From the NCBI RefSeq assembly GCF_001458295.1, contig NZ_CYUD01000018.1, positions 1 to 58,388 of the forward strand: a DNA stretch of 58,388 bases, given 5' to 3'. The DNA comes from Ruegeria denitrificans. Its GTDB lineage: Bacteria; Pseudomonadota; Alphaproteobacteria; Rhodobacterales; Rhodobacteraceae. The position numbers and the translations under genes are program-made. Shown here piece after piece: positions 26,394 to 34,911 of the stretch (positions within the stretch are counted from its first letter, which is position 1; each line of letters begins with the position of its first letter). The notes under the pieces were generated by a model, which saw only the letters and a program-made list of their open reading frames with translations, searched no databases and was not told the origin of the DNA.

Positions 26394-28392
26394 TTGGTGA
26401 TCTCGCAGGACGAAGCACCTGTCATCCTGGCCCGGGGCGAGCGTATGGCCGAGTACGTGTTCTATTTGATTGTACAGGACCATGTCAGCGCGCAAGAGCC
26501 AGATTTCACCGTGTCCTGGCATTTCGTGTACATCTCCAAACCCGAACGTCAGGGGCGGTTCGTTATATGGCGCAGCCCCGACATGAGGCTGTTTTATGTG
26601 CCTCTGGCGACCAAACAAGACGGCCAGCATCTGCTGCGAAAACTCAAAAAGGAATACCGCTCGGACAAGCGTGGCTTCGCACTGCAGGACGTGCCGGACG
26701 CGGCTCTGGTTCAGAATATCTCGGCCCGCGATGCGTTTTCGGCGCTTGAAGACATTTCAAAGAAAATGGGAACGCCATGCCCAGACAGGTTAAGCGTCGT
26801 TTCCAGAAATTTGCCCTTTCTGGCGCTTGTCGGATTTACCGCGCTTGGCCTGTGGTCCATCGTTTCAGGCGGAACGTTGAAGACGGGCGTTCCACTGTTA
26901 AATCACCCTTTCGTTGTGCTGTTCGTTACGGCTTTGCTGGCTCAGGCAACGCATCTCCGAAAACACCTGCCCCGACTGCGTCACCTTCACTTTGTGGGCT
27001 ATAGGCTAGAACGCGGTATCGATTGGGCCCCGACCGCGGTGACCTGCGATGCGTCCGGCATGGAGATCTGGCGAGAAGGCAAAGTCTTGTGCATTGGCTG
27101 GCCCATGGTCCGTGCGGTGCACAGTGAAAACTATCTGACTGTAATCGAGATGACGGACGATCAGGTTTTTGTCGTCCCAGAAATCCCCACCGCGGCAAGT
27201 TTGCTGGCTGCCCATCGTACGGCGCGGGGGCTGGGCCCGAGGAATGAAACCAGGCGCGCGTCGCTGCCGAAACAGGGGAAACGGAAACGCTGGTCGTCGT
27301 TCCTGATCAATGGCCTGGTTTGGTTCATTATTTTTGTCGTTGTTTTTGGATTGATCGGATTGCTTCAGGCCAAACCTGCCGCAGCCGAAATGTTGCGGGA
27401 ATCAACCCTGCCGGTCTGGTACAAAGAGGTCTCTCCTCAGGAACGCAAAGCCGCGTTGGCTGTGCACAGACCAGTGAACCATCCACTTTTTGATGAAAAA
27501 ATACGGGTTGAAGAGGACGGGTATCAGACCGTCAGGCAGGGATTTTTCGTCGTGCATGATCGAACAAGTCTTGAGGATTTCGATGAAATTCGCCTGACAG
27601 TGGACCCAAATTTTGAACGTGCAGCTATCCGACTTCGCATGGGGCCTGCCGCTGTCCACGGACAGCACCGAGCTGGTCGAAATCGTACGGCAGCTTCCTG
27701 ACAAACCCACATTTGAGGTTCTGCAGGAATACACCTTTGTGGATACAGGGCCGGTGGCTGCCATATTGTATGTCACTGAAACCTGGCGGGGTGTGAACGC
27801 AGATAACAAACGATGGCGCTACTACGGTCAGCATGGGGAAGAGCGGTGCAAAAACTATGAGGAATGGTACGCCAAACGCTTTCCCGGTGCCTCGCATCCC
27901 GACGTGATGGTCGTTGAGGATGATCTGGATGCCAACGTCATAAGGTTGGTGCAGCGCTATTCCCCTCCGCGCGTCGGGTTCGAGGAAGACGGTCTGTGGG
28001 ACGCGCTTGGTCACTTTGGCTCTGCGGTTTCGGGTGAATTGTACGAATTTGACGACGACAAAGTGCTCGTGGGACAATCACGGGTCAACGACCCGATCCA
28101 CGCTGTGCACAAAGTGGTCATGCGCAACGTGCCCGCGCCATTGCGGCAACCGGTTGGCCACAGCTTCGAAAACCGCTTTTCCGACTTTGAAACCAAAGGG
28201 GATTGGAGCGCAGAAGAGAGCGGTCTGTGCTTGAAAACCAAAGCAACCACTTTTAAGCTAGGAGACGAAGACGCCTGGCGGGCGGGTGCGGGTTACGCCG
28301 ACGATCATGACTATTTCAACGTCAACTTACATCAAAACCTGTTCGGTCAGGTGATGGATGAGCCGGTTTACCTGAGTCTGAATGCAACATAG
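26394..28392 (+). pseudogene. Frameshifted membrane protein with a DUF3857-like region
   Basis: Two overlapping reading frames look like one protein broken by a single-base frameshift. Frame one (26394-27701) has an N-terminal soluble part, two hydrophobic segments near residues 140-185, a PH-like stretch (GIDWAPTAVTCDASGMEIW) and a third membrane segment (SSFLINGLVWFIIFVVVFG). It then has a DUF3857-like strand pattern ending VDPNFERAAIR. Frame two (27613-28392) continues in style with FAWGLPLSTD, FEVLQEYTFVD, YVTETWRG and YGQHGEERCKNYEEWY. The junction needs one extra base near 27635-27650. The expected transglutaminase core of larger family members is absent. The GTG at 26394 is uncertain, and a start near 26445 (MAEYVFYL) is possible. 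A sequencing error or programmed frameshift cannot be excluded. Confidence 0.5.
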
Positions 28393-28522
28393 TTGGCGGT
28401 TTTCCCGCTGCTTCTAATGGTCTCTCTGTTAATAAAGTTAATTTTCCGCCACGGTGTCCAGACCGAAGTCGCAGCCAGCCGCGCAAAGATGGACGCAGGA
28501 GAAGGCTGAAGCCCGAACTTTT

Positions 28523-29431
28523 CTAATCATGCTGTCGGGCGGACAAAATCCAATCGCGCACAATCTCGGCCTCAGGGGTAAGGGGGCGGGTTCTCGACCA
28601 GACCAGATAGAACCCTTTTCCTGTCTTCCACGCCCAGTCCGTGCGTGCCGCCAGCATGCCCTGCCGCACCAGCGGAGCAACGACGTGATGCCAGCCAAAT
28701 GCAAATCCTTCGCCGGCCATCGCGGCCTGAAGAACCAGCGCATAATCGTTTAACCGTAGCCCGGTCCGCGGAGTGACTTCGGTAATGCCAAAAGTGCGAA
28801 ACCATTGCTCCCACGTGGGGCGTTCGCGGATAGGTTCCTCTAGGTGAATAAGCCGCTGGTTTAAAAGACCAGGCACATTTTTAAGGTTTACGGCAGCAGC
28901 CATGACCCTTGGTGCGGCGACGGGATAGATAATCTCGTTTGATATCAACTGCGCGTCACAACCGGGCCAATCGCCATCGCCAAGCCGTACGGCGAGGCTG
29001 ATGGTTTCCACGTTCAAGTCCGGCTCGCGATCGCTGGATTGCAGGCGCAACTCGATATCGGGATGGTTTTGTTGGAACGATGCGATACGGGGCATGAGCC
29101 AATAGTTGTTGAAAGCCGAGGACGCGCTGAGTGTCACGTGATCATTGCTAGCAAATTGCCGGATCGAGGCTGCGGAATGCGACAATATCTCAAACGAACG
29201 TGTGACATCTGAAAACAGGCGGTCTCCTGCATTGGTCAAAGTGATCTTACGATGGCTGCGCCGGAATAGAACGACCCCCAGAGTAGTCTCCAATTGCTTG
29301 ATCGAGGCACTGACCGCGGGTTGCTGAACGTTCAATTCTTCTGCCGCTTTGGTGAAAGACCCCGTGCGCGCAGCAGCTTCGAAAACGACCAGATGGCGGG
29401 GTGAGGACAGAAGGGACCAGAGTTTTTGCAT
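28523..29431 (-). CDS. LysR-family transcriptional regulator (GcvA-like)
   Basis: 302 residues. The N-terminal winged helix-turn-helix is clear (LVVFEAAARTGSFTKAAEEL, QPAVSASIKQLETTLGVVLF), followed by a periplasmic-binding-like effector domain (about 90-300). The SxxHLxxFEAAAR opening is typical of the GcvA subgroup, which often controls C1 and glycine metabolism. It is divergent from the MttB-like gene with about 95 bases between the starts, the usual arrangement for a LysR activator and its target. Its effector could be a methylated amine such as glycine betaine, which is an inference from the neighbours. Confidence 0.82.
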   Translation of the reverse strand: MQKLWSLLSSPRHLVVFEAAARTGSFTKAAEELNVQQPAVSASIKQLETTLGVVLFRRSHRKITLTNAGDRLFSDVTRSFEILSHSAASIRQFASNDHVTLSASSAFNNYWLMPRIASFQQNHPDIELRLQSSDREPDLNVETISLAVRLGDGDWPGCDAQLISNEIIYPVAAPRVMAAAVNLKNVPGLLNQRLIHLEEPIRERPTWEQWFRTFGITEVTPRTGLRLNDYALVLQAAMAGEGFAFGWHHVVAPLVRQGMLAARTDWAWKTGKGFYLVWSRTRPLTPEAEIVRDWILSARQHD

Positions 29432-29526
29432 AAATTCAGATTATGCTAAACATCAAAATTTTCAACCGTCACAAAGGTGCAGTTCGGCGCTATGACTCAA
29501 GGTGAAACAAGACGGTGAGGGCTCCA

Positions 29527-31047
29527 ATGGCACGTCGCGCTCGGGCATCCAGAAAACGGCAGGGCACGGGCACGGCTGTACCCGCCTCACCACAAATTCA
29601 GCGTCAGGCCCCGTTTTACGATCTACTGGATGAGGAACAGGCCGTCCGTCTGGAACAGCAGGTGGATTGGATTTTGCAGGACGTGGGCATTGCCTTTCGC
29701 GACGATCCCGAGGCGCTTGCACTATGGAAACGTGAAGGGGCAAGGGTTGACGGCGATATCGTACGGGCCCCTGCAGATTGGATCCGCGCCCTCTGTGCCA
29801 AGGCTCCGAGTGAATTTACTCAGTTGGCGCGCAATCGGGATCGGTCCGTGGTCATCGGTGGTCGAAATCAGGTTTTCGCCCCGATCTATGGTGCCCCTTT
29901 CGTGCGTGATCTGAAAGGTGGGCGGCGTTATGGCGATCTGAAATCTTTTGAGGACCTTGTCCGCCTGACCTATCTGCACCCGAACCTGCATCACGGGGGT
30001 TTTGTGACCTGCGAGCCGTGTGATGTTCCGGTCAGCAAGCGGCATCTGGATATGTTGCTGGCCCACTTAACGCTGAGCGACAAACCGCATCTGGGCGCCA
30101 TCACCGAGATGAGTCGCGCTCAGGACAGTGTCGACATGGCCGAGATCGTATTTGGCGCGGATGTGATGGCGGAAAACTGTGTCATCATGGGCAACGTGAA
30201 CACCAACTCTCCGCTGTTGGTGGATCGGGTGGTGACCGAAGCTGCCCGTGTCTACAGCAGCCGGGGTCAGGGTATGATTGTGGTGCCGTTTATCTTATCC
30301 GGGGCGATGGGGCCGGTGTCGACCGCGGCCTCAGTTGCGCAGGCGATGGCCGAGGCGATGATGGTCTGTGCATATGTTCAGCTTATCCGCCCGGGTGCAC
30401 CATTTGTTCTGGGGAACTTCCTGTCGTCGATGTCGCTGAAATCCGGTGCACCAACTTTTGGCATGCCCGAACCGGTGATTTCAAACTACGCGATCGGGCA
30501 ACTGGCGCGCCGCGTGGGCCTGCCCCTGCGTTGCGGTGGTTCGTTGACGGCCTCAAAAATCGAGGATGCGCAAGCTGCTTATGAAAGCGCGGATACGATG
30601 CATTCAACCATGCTGGCCGGGGCAAATTTCGTTCTTCATTCAGCGGGTTGGCTGGAAGGTGGTCTGTGTACAGGGTTCGAAAAGCTGATCATGGATGCGG
30701 ATCGGCTTGGGTCTTATCAAAAGGTGTTGGACCTTGGGCTGGACACATCAGACGAAGCTCTGGCCCGCGACGCTTATGAAGAAGTTGGTCCGGGAGGTCA
30801 TTTTTTGGGCTGCGGCCATACCATGCGCCACTATCAAAGCGCGTTTTACGAACCCGCACTGAGCCACAGCGAAAATGTCGAAAGCTGGGAGGATGAAGGC
30901 GCCAAGGACATGCGCACCCGCGCTTATGAACGCTGGACCCAGATGCTGAAAGACTATGAGGCGCCCCCCATAGATGTGGCGTTGAGAGAAGAGCTGGAGG
31001 CTTTTGTCGCCAAGCGCAAAGAGAGTCTGCCCGACGCCTGGTATTAA
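29527..31047 (+). CDS. Trimethylamine methyltransferase (MttB)-family protein without pyrrolysine
   Basis: About 506 residues. It belongs to the MttB superfamily, whose members move a methyl group from quaternary or tertiary amines to a corrinoid protein. The reading frame has no in-frame amber codon, so it is of the non-pyrrolysine type, like the glycine-betaine methyltransferase MtgB group. Typical stretches are RNQVFAPIYGAPFVRDLKGG, GNVNTNSPLLVDRVV and VLGNFLSSMSLKSGAPTFG. The ATG at 29527 follows GAGGG by five bases, and a GTG at 29515 is the alternative. The next gene, 45 bases away, encodes a folate-linked demethylating oxidase. No corrinoid-binding protein gene is visible, so the methyl acceptor is unknown. 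Confidence 0.75.
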   Translation: MARRARASRKRQGTGTAVPASPQIQRQAPFYDLLDEEQAVRLEQQVDWILQDVGIAFRDDPEALALWKREGARVDGDIVRAPADWIRALCAKAPSEFTQLARNRDRSVVIGGRNQVFAPIYGAPFVRDLKGGRRYGDLKSFEDLVRLTYLHPNLHHGGFVTCEPCDVPVSKRHLDMLLAHLTLSDKPHLGAITEMSRAQDSVDMAEIVFGADVMAENCVIMGNVNTNSPLLVDRVVTEAARVYSSRGQGMIVVPFILSGAMGPVSTAASVAQAMAEAMMVCAYVQLIRPGAPFVLGNFLSSMSLKSGAPTFGMPEPVISNYAIGQLARRVGLPLRCGGSLTASKIEDAQAAYESADTMHSTMLAGANFVLHSAGWLEGGLCTGFEKLIMDADRLGSYQKVLDLGLDTSDEALARDAYEEVGPGGHFLGCGHTMRHYQSAFYEPALSHSENVESWEDEGAKDMRTRAYERWTQMLKDYEAPPIDVALREELEAFVAKRKESLPDAWY

Positions 31048-31092
31048 ATCCTCCGACAATTCACCGATGCCGGTCAATAAAGGAAAACACGC

Positions 31093-33561
31093 ATGCCTGA
31101 GATTCAAAAAGACGAAACAGCCTCCGGCAAACCGCTGCCATCCCATGCCAAGGTCGTTGTCATCGGTGGTGGCGTCGTTGGATGCTCGATCCTGTTTCAT
31201 CTGGCCAAGTTCGGCTGGAAGGATGTGGTGCTGCTGGAACGTGATGAGCTGACCTCGGGCTCTAGCTGGCATGCGGCGGGGCAGATTCATACGATCAGCT
31301 CGGACCCAAATATCAGCCGCCTGCAGAGTTACACCATTGATCTGTATAAAGAGATCGAAGAGACCTCGGGGCATTCGGTTGGCTTGCATATCACTGGCGG
31401 ATTCTACGCGGCGTCGACCAAAGAGTGGTACGATTACCTAAAGCGCGAACGATCGAAGGCGCGCTATATGGGTCTGCATCAGGAGTTCATTTCTCCGTCC
31501 GAGTTGGCCGAACGGCACCCGTTGGTCGACCCGAAACATTACTATGCGGCGCTGTGGGATGATCAGGATGGCGATCTCGATCCATCCGGCGCGACTTATG
31601 CCTTTGCCAAATCGGCGCGTGTACACGGCGCGCAGTATTTCACCCATTGTGGTGTCACCGCGATGTCGCAACGTTCTGACGGCTCGTGGGATCTGACCAC
31701 GCCCAAAGGTCAGATCAATGCCGAATATGTGGTGAATTGTGGGGGACTCTGGGCGCGGGAGGTGGGGCGTATGTCCGGTATTCACTTGCCGGTGCAACCG
31801 ATGGAACACCATTATCTGATCACCGAGAAAATCCCTCAGATCGCCGAGCGTATGGAAGCCATGGGTGAAGCCGGGCGTTTGCCGGCGGGGATTGATTATG
31901 AGGCCAACATTTATTTCCGGCAGGAACGTCAGGGGATGCTGCTGGGCACGTATGAGCCGAAATCGACCCCATGGAAGATCGGTGGCACACCGTGGGATTT
32001 CGGGCATGAACTGTTGCAACCTGACCTTGACCGCATTGCCGACCGTTTGGAGATGTCGTTTGAACGTATTCCCACCATTGGTGAGGCTGGTATCAAGGAC
32101 ATGATCAACGGCCCGTTTACCTTTGGCCCCGATGGCAACCCGATGATCGGCCCGGTGCCAGGGATGAAGAATTACTGGGTCGCCGTGGGTGTCATGGCGG
32201 GCTTCTGCCAGGGTGGCGGCGTGGGCCTGACGATGGCTGAGTGGATGATCGAGGGCGAACCCTCGATCGACGTCTGGGCCATGGATGTGGCCCGGTTTGG
32301 CGAGTTCGCGACGCCCGAGTGGGGCACGATTAAATCCTCGGAAAACTACGAACGCCGTTTTGTGATGACATTCCCGAACGAAACGCTGCCCAAGGGTCGG
32401 ATGCAGAAGACTACGGCGCTCTATGATCGGTTGGTCGCCAAAGGTGCTCTGATGGGACAAGGCTTTGGTCTGGAAAACGCGCTGTGGTTCGCTGATGGCC
32501 CCGAGGACGCGCATGAAGACCCGACATTCGAGCGCAACCGAAGTCACGACTATGTCGCGCGCGAGGTGAAAGCGGTGCAAGAAGCTGTTGGTGGGATTGA
32601 GATTGCCAATTTTGCCAAACATGAGTTCAAAGGCGCAGGCGCGCGGGCCTATCTGGATCACGTGCTGGCCGGGTTTGTGCCTAAACCGGGCCGCTTGACG
32701 CTGACGCCGATGTTGACGCCCAAGGGTAAACTGTATGGCGATTTGACCGTGGCTTGTCTGGCCGAAGATCACTTTATCCTGTTCGGTTCCGGTGCTATGC
32801 AAGAGGCGCACCGCCGTTGGTTCGAGAAAGACCTGCCGGGCGATTTGACCTATGCCAATGTGTCAGATGACTGGCACGGCATCGCCCTGTCTGGCCCCAA
32901 ATCTCGTGAGCTGCTGGCGCGACTGACGCGCGAGGATGTCTCGGCCGGGGCTTTCAAATTCCGAGATCTGCGGCAGACCTTTGTGGCCGGGGTGCCGGTG
33001 ATCCTGAATCGCATCTCGTTCAGCGGCGAACTGGGCTACGAGATCTACTGCAAGTCGCAATACCTGCTGCGACTGGCCGAAGCCATTGAAGAGGCCGGTA
33101 ATGATCTGGGCTATCGCTGGTATGGGGCCCGTGCGCTGATGTCGATGCGGCTGGAAAAAGGATGGGGCGTCTGGACGCTGGAATTCCGCCCGGATTTCAA
33201 CGCAGTGGAAAGCGGTATGGACGCCTTTATCAACTGGAATAAGGAATTTGTCGGCAAGGCCGAAACCGAGGCGGTCCGCACAGAGGGCGCCAAACAGAAA
33301 CTTGTGACAATGACAATCGACGTCGACGGAATTGATGTGTCCAATGACGAGGCAATCCTGAAGGATAGCGTTGCCGTCGGATATGTTTCGTCAGGAGGCT
33401 ATGCGCACCGGGTTGGGGCGTCTATGGCGATGGGTTATGTAGCCGCAGAAAATGCCGCGCCGGGCACAATCCTGCAGGTGGAAATTCTGGGTGATTTTTA
33501 CGACGCCACAGTTCTGGGCGCGCCGATTTATGACGCCAACGGTGCCAATATGCGCGCCTGA
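31093..33561 (+). CDS. Dimethylglycine/sarcosine dehydrogenase-like FAD and folate oxidase
   Basis: 822 residues with the three-part layout of dimethylglycine dehydrogenase. An N-terminal FAD oxidoreductase domain (VVIGGGVVGCSILFHLAKFG) carries SSWHAAGQIH, whose His is the usual covalent flavin attachment. A central FAO_M linker lies near residues 385-440. A C-terminal aminomethyltransferase (GCV_T) domain (about 440-815) carries SGPKSRELLARL and the FSGELGYEIY folate-site block. The family oxidises an N-methyl group and passes the formaldehyde unit to tetrahydrofolate. AAGGA eight bases upstream supports the ATG. With the MttB-like gene it suggests stepwise demethylation of a methylated amine. 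The exact substrate is not readable. Confidence 0.82.
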   Translation: MPEIQKDETASGKPLPSHAKVVVIGGGVVGCSILFHLAKFGWKDVVLLERDELTSGSSWHAAGQIHTISSDPNISRLQSYTIDLYKEIEETSGHSVGLHITGGFYAASTKEWYDYLKRERSKARYMGLHQEFISPSELAERHPLVDPKHYYAALWDDQDGDLDPSGATYAFAKSARVHGAQYFTHCGVTAMSQRSDGSWDLTTPKGQINAEYVVNCGGLWAREVGRMSGIHLPVQPMEHHYLITEKIPQIAERMEAMGEAGRLPAGIDYEANIYFRQERQGMLLGTYEPKSTPWKIGGTPWDFGHELLQPDLDRIADRLEMSFERIPTIGEAGIKDMINGPFTFGPDGNPMIGPVPGMKNYWVAVGVMAGFCQGGGVGLTMAEWMIEGEPSIDVWAMDVARFGEFATPEWGTIKSSENYERRFVMTFPNETLPKGRMQKTTALYDRLVAKGALMGQGFGLENALWFADGPEDAHEDPTFERNRSHDYVAREVKAVQEAVGGIEIANFAKHEFKGAGARAYLDHVLAGFVPKPGRLTLTPMLTPKGKLYGDLTVACLAEDHFILFGSGAMQEAHRRWFEKDLPGDLTYANVSDDWHGIALSGPKSRELLARLTREDVSAGAFKFRDLRQTFVAGVPVILNRISFSGELGYEIYCKSQYLLRLAEAIEEAGNDLGYRWYGARALMSMRLEKGWGVWTLEFRPDFNAVESGMDAFINWNKEFVGKAETEAVRTEGAKQKLVTMTIDVDGIDVSNDEAILKDSVAVGYVSSGGYAHRVGASMAMGYVAAENAAPGTILQVEILGDFYDATVLGAPIYDANGANMRA

Positions 33562-33579
33562 CTTGGCGGTCGCCTTCTA

Positions 33580-34908
33580 CTAGCGCTCGTCAAAGGCGTT
33601 GTTCAGGGTCTGATGAACCGGTTTCAGCATATAGGCGAGCAGAGTGTTTTCGCCCGTGGTCATTTCCGCCACCACTGTCATTCCGGCCTGAAGCGGGCGT
33701 TCATATGCACCGCTGCCAACGGACTTTTCGGTCAATTGTATCGAAGCCCGGAAATAGGTGTCGCCGGTTTGCTCATCAACAAGCGGCACCGGAGACACCG
33801 CCGCGATCCGGCCCCGCACTTTGCCAAAACGGCGCACATCATAGGTGTCGACAGTCAGGTTTACAGGTTGCTCTGCACCAATATGTCCGATGTCTCCATT
33901 TGGAATACGGGCCTCGACCATCAGGTCAAGTTGCGAAGGCAGTAGTTCAAAAATCGTCTCGCCCGGTGCAATAACCTCGCCTGGGTTTGGGAAGGCAACG
34001 GATTGTACGATCCCCCTGTTGGGCGCGACGATCCTAAGCTCGTTTAGCTTGCGGTCCACAATGTGCAATGACACCAGCTGCTCGCTTCGCATGTCACTCA
34101 GGTCTTCGATCTGGTTCAGCATCTCTTGCCGTAAGGTCAGGAATTGTTCGGCAAGTTCCGCCTGAGCTAGCGTTAAAGCGCTGCGTGCTTGGGCCAGGCG
34201 GACCTCGCCATCAGATGCCGCAGTGCGTAGGGCGTCCAATTGGTCTGCATCACGCGCAAGATCGCGTGACGTGGTCAATCCCTGATCATGCAGCCGACGC
34301 GCGCGGTCCAGTTCGACCCTTTTGCGTTCGACCCGTTCCAACGTGAATTGCTGTGAGGCCTGGAGGATCTTAAGTGTCTCTTGTTGCTGGAGAATCGCCA
34401 GCTGTTTCACACGTTGACTTTCTGCGTGGACTTCCAGCGTCGCTGCCGCGCGATGCAGATTTCGGTCGCGCAACGAGTCCAACCAGGCCCTGGTGATTGC
34501 GCCGCCATCAGCCAGAGTGTTCAATACGGTCTGTGCCTGCAACAGCTTTCGATCCATCGTGGCGATTTGCTCGCCCAGCTTTTTCTGCTCTTTACTGAGA
34601 TCGGGGTGGCGCAATTCGACCAGCACGTCACCCGCCTGCACCCGGTCGCCGTCTTGAACAAATACGCGCTCGACGATGCCGCCTTCCATGACTTCGATCT
34701 GGGTATAGTCGCCCATCGGCACGACAGTACCCGGCGCGCGGGTGATCTGGGGCACGTCAGTATAGCCAGCTAGACCGATCAGCGCGGCTACCATGCCGGA
34801 AAAGACAAGGGCAATTAGGGTGGCAAATCGGGCCAGGCGGGCTTTGTCCCTGTTTCTGGCCTTTGCAATCGGTCCATTTTTCCGCTGCTTTTTTGCAGAT
34901 TTATGCAT
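33580..34908 (-). CDS. HlyD-family membrane fusion protein of a type I secretion-like system
   Basis: 442 residues. It has a basic cytoplasmic N-terminus, one membrane segment at about 28-50 (LARFATLIALVFSGMVAAL), a split biotinyl-lipoyl-like domain (MEGGIVERVFVQDGDRVQAGD), a long coiled coil at about 105-290, and a C-terminal beta domain (LDLMVEARIPNGDIGHIGAEQ). In type I secretion the protein bridges the inner-membrane ABC transporter and an outer-membrane TolC channel. It starts three bases after the second ABC gene, with AGGAG inside the end of that gene, so it is translationally coupled. No TolC-family gene is in the window. It converges on the oxidase gene with 18 bases between stops. 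Confidence 0.85.
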   Translation of the reverse strand: MHKSAKKQRKNGPIAKARNRDKARLARFATLIALVFSGMVAALIGLAGYTDVPQITRAPGTVVPMGDYTQIEVMEGGIVERVFVQDGDRVQAGDVLVELRHPDLSKEQKKLGEQIATMDRKLLQAQTVLNTLADGGAITRAWLDSLRDRNLHRAAATLEVHAESQRVKQLAILQQQETLKILQASQQFTLERVERKRVELDRARRLHDQGLTTSRDLARDADQLDALRTAASDGEVRLAQARSALTLAQAELAEQFLTLRQEMLNQIEDLSDMRSEQLVSLHIVDRKLNELRIVAPNRGIVQSVAFPNPGEVIAPGETIFELLPSQLDLMVEARIPNGDIGHIGAEQPVNLTVDTYDVRRFGKVRGRIAAVSPVPLVDEQTGDTYFRASIQLTEKSVGSGAYERPLQAGMTVVAEMTTGENTLLAYMLKPVHQTLNNAFDER

Positions 34909-34911
34909 TGT

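Noticed and set aside
29527..31047. Possible pyrrolysine codon in the MttB-like gene.
   Set aside because: The frame runs through without an in-frame TAG, so it belongs to the non-pyrrolysine branch.
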